From assembly GCF_002263495.1 (NCBI RefSeq), contig NZ_CP022753.1, forward strand, positions 5,572,312 through 5,636,311: 64,000 nt of DNA, in the 5' to 3' direction. The notes beneath the pieces were generated by a model. It searched no databases and had not been told where the DNA came from. It saw only the letters and a program-made list of their open reading frames with translations. Origin of the DNA: Nocardiopsis gilva YIM 90087 (GTDB lineage: Bacteria > Actinomycetota > Actinomycetes > Streptosporangiales > Streptosporangiaceae). Shown here in pieces: positions 58,892 to 64,000 of this stretch (within the stretch, counting starts at the first letter, position 1; every line of letters begins with the position of its first letter). A program made the translations under genes and the position numbers.

Positions 58892-60325
58892 GTGCTATCC
58901 GCACTTCGGCGTGTCCCATTCGCCGTACAGGTTTTCGCTGCCCTAGTCCTCGGCATCGCCTTCGGAGTCATCGCCCGTCACATGGGCGGAGGCGCGGACG
59001 ACCCGAACTGGCTCGCCGTCACCCTCGACACCATCGGCTCGACGTTCGTCACCCTGCTCCGCACGATCGTGCCGCCGCTGATCGTTCTCGCGGTCATCTC
59101 CTCCATCGCCAGCCTGCGCAACGTCTCCAACGCCGCCCGCCTCGCCGGGCAGACGCTGGTCTGGTTCGCCATCACCGCGCTGATCGCGGTCTCGATCGGC
59201 ATCGGTCTCGGCCTCATCATCCGCCCGGGGATGAACAGCGGCGTCGACCCGTCGACCGCGGCGGACCCGAGCACCCACGGCTCCTGGCTCGCGTTCCTCG
59301 AAAGCCTGGTCCCGACCAACTTCCTCGGCCTGGCCGCCAGCACCAGCGCTGACGACGCCGGGGTGCTCAGCACGAGTCTCGACTTCAACGCGCTCCAGCT
59401 CATCGTCATCGCGATCGCGATCGGCGTGGCGGCGGTCAAGGTCGGCAAGTCCGCCGAGCCGTTCCTCGCTTTCACCCAGTCGACGCTGGACATCGTCCTC
59501 AAGGTGCTCTGGTGGGTCATCCGGCTGGCGCCGCTCGGCACCATCGGTCTGCTCGGCAACGCCGTCTACAGCTACGGCTGGACGACCATCGGCGCCCTCG
59601 GCAAGTTCACCCTGGCTATCTACGTCGGCCTCGCGCTGGTGCTGTTCGTCGTCTACCCGCTGCTCACCAAGGCGCACGGGCTGTCGGCGCTGAAGTTCTT
59701 CAGCGGTGTGTGGCCCGCGGTGCAGCTCGGCTTCGTGTCGCGCTCCTCCATGGGGACCATGCCCGTCACCCAGCGCGTGGCCGAGACCAACTTCGGCGTG
59801 CCGCGACACTACGCGTCCTTCGCCGTACCGTTCGGCGCCACCACCAAGATGGACGGCTGCGCCGCGATCTACCCGGCGATCTCGGCGATCTTCGTCGCCC
59901 AGTTCTTCGGGGTCGACCTGGGCATCACCGACTACCTGCTGATCGTCTTCGTCTCGGTGATCGGGTCCGCCGCCACCGCGGGCACCACCGGCGCCACCGT
60001 CATGCTCACGCTGACGCTGTCGACCGTGGGCCTGCCACTGGAGGGCGTCGGCCTGCTGCTCGCCGTCGACCCGATCCTGGACATGGGCCGCACCGCCACC
60101 AACGTGGCCGGCCAGGCGCTGATCCCGGCCATCGTGTCGAAGCGTGAGGGCATCATCGACCTGGAGCGCTACAACGAGCCGCGCGGTCTCGACGGGTTCG
60201 TGGTGCCGGAGTTCCGCAGCTCGGCCGACACCGCCGACGCCGTCGATCTCGACGGCTCCGCCGAGGAGCCCGCGGAGGCGGACCGGGAACCGGCGTCGGT
60301 GGCCTCGGCATCGACGGCGTCGTAG
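58892..60325 (+). CDS. Dicarboxylate/amino-acid:cation symporter (DAACS, SLC1-type)
   Basis: A 477-residue membrane transporter with eight helices and two hairpins. The SLC1 core is visible: SRSSMGTMPVTQRVAE (HP1 serine-rich), ATTKMDGCAAIYPAISAIF, GTTGATVMLTLTLSTVGLP (HP2) and LAVDPILDMGRTATNVAGQAL with the substrate-binding Asp and Asn (D-x3-D and N-V-x-G). It should import C4-dicarboxylates or acidic amino acids with Na+ or H+. The final 60 residues are a charged cytoplasmic tail. The start is GTG 58892 (LSALRRVPFAVQV). A hairpin at 60351 ends the transcript. Confidence 0.93.
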   Translation: MLSALRRVPFAVQVFAALVLGIAFGVIARHMGGGADDPNWLAVTLDTIGSTFVTLLRTIVPPLIVLAVISSIASLRNVSNAARLAGQTLVWFAITALIAVSIGIGLGLIIRPGMNSGVDPSTAADPSTHGSWLAFLESLVPTNFLGLAASTSADDAGVLSTSLDFNALQLIVIAIAIGVAAVKVGKSAEPFLAFTQSTLDIVLKVLWWVIRLAPLGTIGLLGNAVYSYGWTTIGALGKFTLAIYVGLALVLFVVYPLLTKAHGLSALKFFSGVWPAVQLGFVSRSSMGTMPVTQRVAETNFGVPRHYASFAVPFGATTKMDGCAAIYPAISAIFVAQFFGVDLGITDYLLIVFVSVIGSAATAGTTGATVMLTLTLSTVGLPLEGVGLLLAVDPILDMGRTATNVAGQALIPAIVSKREGIIDLERYNEPRGLDGFVVPEFRSSADTADAVDLDGSAEEPAEADREPASVASASTAS

Positions 60326-60350
60326 CGCCTGTTTCCGATCACAACGCGCG

Positions 60351-60387
60351 CTACGGGCGGCCCGCAATCATTGCGGGCCGCCCGTAG
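60351..60387. terminator. Hairpin after the symporter gene
   Basis: Perfect 17-base arms (60351-60367 and 60371-60387) with a 3-base loop, 25 bp past the stop. Confidence 0.85.
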
Positions 60388-60467
60388 TGTTGGGGTAGGG
60401 CGACCCGGCGGGGGAACCATCGAACGCCGTCGTTCGTCAGACTCTTGTGACGGAGGCGAAAGGAACC

Positions 60468-61745
60468 ATGATGTTGCGCCGCTTGGTATTGCCCGCTCTG
60501 CTGGCCGCAGGGCTCACCGCTTTCGCGGCGGCCCCTGCGAGCGCCGCCGATGCCCCCGATGTCCAGGATGTCGCCAACGAGCTGAAGGGCTCGCACATCT
60601 ACGTGGACGAGGGCGTGGACACCATCTCCGACACCGAATCCGGGCTCGTCAGCCAGCAGGCGGAGAAGGCGGAGACCCCCGTCTACGTGGTCGTCCTCGA
60701 AGACGGGACGGTCGGCTCCCGCACCGAGGCCGGCGGCTACATGGGCCAGGTCCAGCAGGAAGTCGGTGACGGCACCTACCTCCTCATCGACGGCAAGGAC
60801 TTGGAGGCCGACTCCACGGTCCTCGACTCCGGCGCGGTGGACGCCGCCAAGACCGCCGCCAAGCAGCAGGGCACCCCGACCGACGCCGCCAACGCCTTCA
60901 TCCAGAAGGCCGACAGCGAGGTCAGCGCGGCCGAGTCCGGGGCCATGTTCGGGATGATTCTGATCGGTCTGCTCGTCGTCGCCGTCGTCGGCGGCGGGTT
61001 CTTCCTGTACAGCGCGAAGAAGAAGCGCGAGGCGCAGAAGGCCAAGGAACTCGCCGAGATCAAGCAGATGACGACCGAGGACGTCGTGTCCTTGGGTGAG
61101 GACATCGCCCGCCTGGAGATCGACCTCAGCAGGGTCGACGACCCCACGCGCGCCGACTACACCCGGGCCATGGACTCCTACGACCAGGCCAAGAACACGC
61201 TCGACTCCATCCAGCGTCCCGAGGACGTCGAGCAGATCACCAAGTCCCTGGAGGACGGCCGCTACTACATGACGGCCACCCGGGCGCGCATGAACGGCGA
61301 ACCGGTCCCCGAGCGGCGCGGCCCCTGCTTCTTCAACCCGCAGCACGGCCCGTCGCAGCAGGACGTCATGTGGGCACCGCCCGGCGGCAGCCCCCGCACG
61401 GTCACGGCGTGCGCCAACTGCGCCCAGGCGGTCCTCGCCGGATTCGACCCCGACGTCCGCATGGTCGAGGTCGACGGCCAGCGACGCCCGTACTACGACG
61501 CCGGTCCGGCCTATGCCCCCTATGCGGGCGGCTATCACGGCACCGACATGATGATGGGCATGTTCACGGGCATGATGATGGGCTCGATGATGGGATCCAT
61601 GATGGGCGGCGGCTTCGGGGGCGACATCGGAGGCGGCGACGTCGGTGGCGGCATGGACGGCGACTTCGGCGACGGCGGAGGCTGGAGCGACTTCGGCGGC
61701 GGCGGTTTCGACGGCGGCGACTTCGGCGGATTCGGCGACTTCTAG
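60468..61745 (+). CDS. Secreted/membrane protein with TM helix and Gly-Met-rich C-terminus, unknown
   Basis: A 425-residue protein. A Sec signal peptide covers 1-27 (Leu-rich, cut after ASAA). The external region (28-165) is alpha/beta (DVANELKGSHIYVDEG, TPVYVVVLEDG); residues about 168-190 are a membrane helix. The cytoplasmic part has a charged coiled stretch (KKKREAQKAKELAEIKQM), then a putative zinc motif with C-x2-C (ACANC) and a nearby Cys/His pair (PCFFNPQH). The end has repeated Met clusters and Gly/Asp/Phe repeats (FGGGGFDGG). I do not recognise a family. GGAAAGGA lies a few bases upstream of ATG 60468. It is a single gene with strong terminators on both sides. Confidence 0.7.
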   Translation: MMLRRLVLPALLAAGLTAFAAAPASAADAPDVQDVANELKGSHIYVDEGVDTISDTESGLVSQQAEKAETPVYVVVLEDGTVGSRTEAGGYMGQVQQEVGDGTYLLIDGKDLEADSTVLDSGAVDAAKTAAKQQGTPTDAANAFIQKADSEVSAAESGAMFGMILIGLLVVAVVGGGFFLYSAKKKREAQKAKELAEIKQMTTEDVVSLGEDIARLEIDLSRVDDPTRADYTRAMDSYDQAKNTLDSIQRPEDVEQITKSLEDGRYYMTATRARMNGEPVPERRGPCFFNPQHGPSQQDVMWAPPGGSPRTVTACANCAQAVLAGFDPDVRMVEVDGQRRPYYDAGPAYAPYAGGYHGTDMMMGMFTGMMMGSMMGSMMGGGFGGDIGGGDVGGGMDGDFGDGGGWSDFGGGGFDGGDFGGFGDF

Positions 61746-61767
61746 CCCTGAGCTTCTCCGAGACAGA

Positions 61768-61817
61768 GAAACAAGAAAGGGGGCCCGGCCGTCTGGCCGG
61801 GCCCCCTTTCTTGTTTC
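61768..61817. terminator. Very long hairpin with AAAG/CTTT ends
   Basis: Twenty-three-base perfect arms (61768-61790 and 61795-61817) with a 4-base loop. The outer bases are A-rich on one side and T-rich on the other, so a U-run follows the stem. It is the strongest intrinsic terminator in the window, 23 bp after the stop. Confidence 0.92.
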
Positions 61818-62145
61818 CCCGACCCTTGGCACAGGGGCTCGATGGCGTCGGGGACGTCGCCGTGCACGGCAGCGCTGCGGAGCGTCGGCGTGGGCGCGAC
61901 CGCGACGAACGTCGGTTCGGTGACCACCGGACGCCCGGTCCGCCCACAAGCGGGCGGTAGTTGATTCTCGGCCCCGACACGAAATCCACGTCCTGGCTCC
62001 GTGCCCCGACAGCTTTGCGGGAGACGGCCACCACTGCTTTTCATTCCGCTTCCCGCTTCGGGCGGTCGGTTCCTGCGTGAGCGCAGGGTGATCACGATGC
62101 ATCACCGGGTGGCCGGGTCCGGCCAGAGGGAAGCCTGGATTTATG

Positions 62146-62187
62146 GTTACCGGGTAAGTATGGTCGGTGCTAGTTACTCGGTAAGTA
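62146..62187. promoter_or_regulatory. Twin operator upstream of padR
   Basis: Two 15-bp sites (62146-62160 and 62173-62187), reading GTTAC[C/T][G/C]GGTAAGTA, are in direct orientation 27 bp apart. Each has an internal TTAC...GTAA dyad, as PadR operators often do. The second site ends 9 bp before the padR start. The PadR protein may therefore repress itself and the ABC genes. Confidence 0.75.
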
Positions 62188-62196
62188 GGAGTCGAA

Positions 62197-62805
62197 ATGT
62201 CCGTTCGGCAGGGATTGCTGGCCTTGCTCGCCGAAGGCCCCAAGCACGGCTACCAGCTGCGCGCGGAGTTCGAGGTGCGCACCGGTGGCACCTGGCCGTT
62301 GAACATCGGCCAGGCCTACACCACGCTGCAGCGCCTGCATCGTGACGGGCTGGTCGAGCCGGTGAGCGGTGGGGCCGAGGGGGATCCCGAGAGGTTCGAG
62401 CTCACCGAGACCGGGCGGGGTGAGGTCACGGCCTGGTGGGAGACACCGGTCGAGCGCGGGGCGCCCGCACGGGATGAGTTGGCGATCAAGTTGGCACTCG
62501 CGGTGACCACACCGGGCGTGGATGTGCGGGGGATCGTCGATCGGCAGCGGTCCGAGACCCTGCGATGCCTGCAGGACTACACCCGGCTCAAGATGCCGCG
62601 GCACGATGCACCGGAGCCGTCGAGTATGGAGGCCGATCTCGCCTGGCATCTGATCCTCGACTCGCTGATCTTCGCCGCGCAGGCCGAGATCCAGTGGCTC
62701 GACCACGTGGAAGCGCGGGTGGCCCGCGCGGCGCTGTCGGCCGCACACACGGCTCCCACCGAGGACGACGCGGACACCTCCGCCGCACGCGGGACGCGTC
62801 GATGA
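62197..62805 (+). CDS. PadR-family transcriptional regulator
   Basis: A 202-residue repressor. The winged HTH (1-95) shows SVRQGLLALLAEGPKHGYQLRAEFE, then LNIGQAYTTLQRLHRDGLVEPVSGG and FELTETGRGEVTAWW, all typical of PadR. The C-terminal helical part (about 100-180) should give the dimer (VDRQRSETLRCLQDYTRLK). It overlaps the ABC ATP-binding gene (ATGA at 62802), so the repressor and transporter are coupled. Twin operators lie just upstream. The inducer is unknown; such systems often respond to antibiotics or lipophilic compounds. Confidence 0.93.
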   Translation: MSVRQGLLALLAEGPKHGYQLRAEFEVRTGGTWPLNIGQAYTTLQRLHRDGLVEPVSGGAEGDPERFELTETGRGEVTAWWETPVERGAPARDELAIKLALAVTTPGVDVRGIVDRQRSETLRCLQDYTRLKMPRHDAPEPSSMEADLAWHLILDSLIFAAQAEIQWLDHVEARVARAALSAAHTAPTEDDADTSAARGTRR

Positions 62806-63602
62806 TGGCCGGCGGGGCCGGGGTTCCGCACCCGGACGGCAGCGAGGTGGAGACGCCGGTCCTGGAGATCGTCGGGGCCACCCGGGTCCACGGGCAGGGG
62901 CCGACCGAGGTCGTCGCGCTGGACGGGGTCGACCTGGAGGTGCGGGCCGGTGAGCTGGTGGCGGTCATGGGGCCGTCGGGGTCCGGGAAGTCCACCCTGC
63001 TCAATCTCGCGGGCGGGCTCGACACCCCCACCGCCGGGAGCATCCGCGTCGTCGGGGAGGAGCTGAGCGGCTTGGGTGCCACGGCCCGCGCCCGCCTGCG
63101 CAGGCGATTGGTCGGGTATGTCTTCCAGGACTTCAACCTGGTCCCGTCGCTGACCGCGGCCGAGAACGTCGCCCTCCCACTGGAACTCGACGGAGTCCCG
63201 GCACGGCGGGCCGGTGAGCAGGCGATCGCGGCGCTGGACAGCGTCGGGGTCGGCGACCTGGCCGATCGTTTCCCCGAGGAGATGTCCGGAGGGCAGCAGC
63301 AGCGCACGGCGGTCGCCCGAGCCCTGGTCGGGCCGCGTCGCCTGCTGCTCGCCGATGAGCCGACGGGCGCGCTCGACACCGCCACCGGCGAGGAGATGAT
63401 GCTGGTCCTGCGCGGCCGGATCGACGCCGGAAGCGCGGGGGTGCTGGTCACGCACGACGCCCGCTACGCGGCATGGGCCGACCGCACGGTCTTCCTGCGG
63501 GACGGACGCCTCACCGGCTCCACCGGGACTCGGATGGGCGTGGAGTCGCTGTTCACCACTCCGGGCGCCCCGCCGCCCCCGCGCTCGGAGCCCGAACCAT
63601 GA
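62802..63602 (+). CDS. ABC transporter ATP-binding protein (MacB/LolD type)
   Basis: A 266-residue ATPase. Walker A is AVMGPSGSGKSTLLNLAGGLD, the Q-loop is VGYVFQDFNLVPSLTAAENV, the signature is EEMSGGQQQRTAVARALVG, and Walker B is LLLADEPTGALDTATGEE with VLVTHDARYAAWADR as the H-loop. It matches the MacB/LolD/FtsE-like group. It is coupled to padR by a 4-bp overlap and to the permease by a 4-bp overlap (ATGA at 63599). An adjacent second ATG (62805) is equally likely. Confidence 0.94.
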   Translation: MMAGGAGVPHPDGSEVETPVLEIVGATRVHGQGPTEVVALDGVDLEVRAGELVAVMGPSGSGKSTLLNLAGGLDTPTAGSIRVVGEELSGLGATARARLRRRLVGYVFQDFNLVPSLTAAENVALPLELDGVPARRAGEQAIAALDSVGVGDLADRFPEEMSGGQQQRTAVARALVGPRRLLLADEPTGALDTATGEEMMLVLRGRIDAGSAGVLVTHDARYAAWADRTVFLRDGRLTGSTGTRMGVESLFTTPGAPPPPRSEPEP

Positions 63603-64000
63603 GGCGCGCGCTGCGGGCCTGGTGGGCGCCCTGGCGGGCGAGCCTGCGGGCGGCGAGACGCGACGCGCTGCGCAACCGAGGCACCACCGCCCTGATCGCG
63701 TCGATGATCGCGCTGACGGTGCTGGGCGGTGCGCTCGCCGACATCATGCTCCGCTCCGCCGTCCCCGAGCCCGCGACCTTCAACGACATGATGCTCGGCG
63801 ACAACGCGCAGGCCCGGATCGCCTGGCGGATGCCCGGCGAGGTCGTCCAGGACGAGCGCGAGGATCTGTGGCTCGGGACTTCCGACGACGAACCGCCCGA
63901 CTCCACGGCGGCCTACGAAAGCGACCTGCTCAAAGCGCTGCCCCCCGGAACCGAGTTGACGCGTACAGCAGAGGGTCCCGTCGCCGTCCGCGCCGGTGAT
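63599..64000 (+). CDS. ABC transporter permease (FtsX-like), 5' part only
   Basis: The gene starts at ATG 63599 inside the ATPase stop codon and leaves the window at 64000, with 134 codons visible. The N-terminus is basic, with one helix (about 28-50) and then an external loop. This is the FtsX/MacB-permease layout of a first helix followed by a large extracytoplasmic domain. With the ATPase encoded upstream it should form an exporter or an envelope-stress transporter. The rest of the gene and the second half of the transporter are not visible. Confidence 0.82.
   Translation, partial: MRRALRAWWAPWRASLRAARRDALRNRGTTALIASMIALTVLGGALADIMLRSAVPEPATFNDMMLGDNAQARIAWRMPGEVVQDEREDLWLGTSDDEPPDSTAAYESDLLKALPPGTELTRTAEGPVAVRAGD

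Larger units (their letters stand above)
61746..62196. other. Intergenic region, 451 bp: terminator, then PadR promoter and operators
   Basis: The left end holds the long hairpin 61768-61817. Nothing convincing is seen at 61820-62130. The right end carries the two repeated operators of the padR gene. Open frames crossing this gap have no coding character. Confidence 0.5.

Noticed and set aside
1..64000. CRISPR arrays, tRNA or rRNA genes, prophage or conjugation genes
   Set aside because: No regularly spaced repeats, no cloverleaf with TTCGA-type arm that I can find, and no integrase, capsid or relaxase frames.

Overview
This window comes from a high-GC actinomycete, probably of the Nocardiopsaceae type; the genus is an inference. 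The signs are third-position GC bias, frequent GTG and TTG starts, a mycothiol-dependent formaldehyde dehydrogenase, an acyl-CoA carboxylase with a separate epsilon subunit, a TIGR03089 protein, and LytR-CpsA-Psr (LCP) ligases. I see no rRNA, tRNA, CRISPR array or intact mobile element. The only transposon trace is an IS110-type transposase C-terminal fragment at 57781-58161.

Region 1-38 kb is a large cell-wall glycopolymer locus. It holds many glycosyltransferases of the GT4 and GT2 types, including one with two GT domains in a single chain. It also has a non-hydrolysing UDP-GlcNAc 2-epimerase and a UDP-ManNAc-type dehydrogenase, together a route to UDP-ManNAcA. A UDP-glucose dehydrogenase, an IspD/TarI-family cytidylyltransferase, a TagGH-type ABC exporter, a GDPD-family phosphodiesterase and two LCP ligases complete the main set. 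Inside it, a minus-strand operon at 24.3-28.4 kb joins an sn-glycerol-1-phosphate dehydrogenase, a LicC-like cytidylyltransferase, a CDP-alcohol phosphotransferase with an altered active site, and two membrane proteins. I read this operon as making an activated polyol-phosphate or lipid precursor for the polymer exported next door. Its product cannot be named from sequence.

Region 38-48 kb is mixed: a secreted sphingomyelinase-type phosphodiesterase, a CoA-binding protein, a DUF2975/XRE pair behind a nested palindromic operator, purE-purK, a GtrA protein, an OmpR-type two-component system, and mscR with an MBL-fold hydrolase. Region 47-58 kb carries a class III adenylate cyclase, a PH-domain membrane protein, birA, ppc, and the acyl-CoA (probably propionyl-CoA) carboxylase genes beta, epsilon and alpha. 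Biotin ligase therefore sits close to its biotinylated client. Region 58-64 kb has a dicarboxylate/amino-acid:cation symporter, a Gly/Met-rich membrane protein, and a PadR-controlled ABC transporter that runs off the window.

Two unusual things stand out. First, a family of long, near-perfect palindromes sharing one core (TTGATCTCGG[A/G]GATAT) recurs four times (6.2, 12.0, 23.0 and 32.2 kb), always just after stop codons. In at least one copy the inner stem has changed on both arms together. Second, an alpha/beta hydrolase gene at 3-4 kb has an in-frame duplicated 108-bp insert, lacks the nucleophile serine, and has a frameshift near its 3' end.
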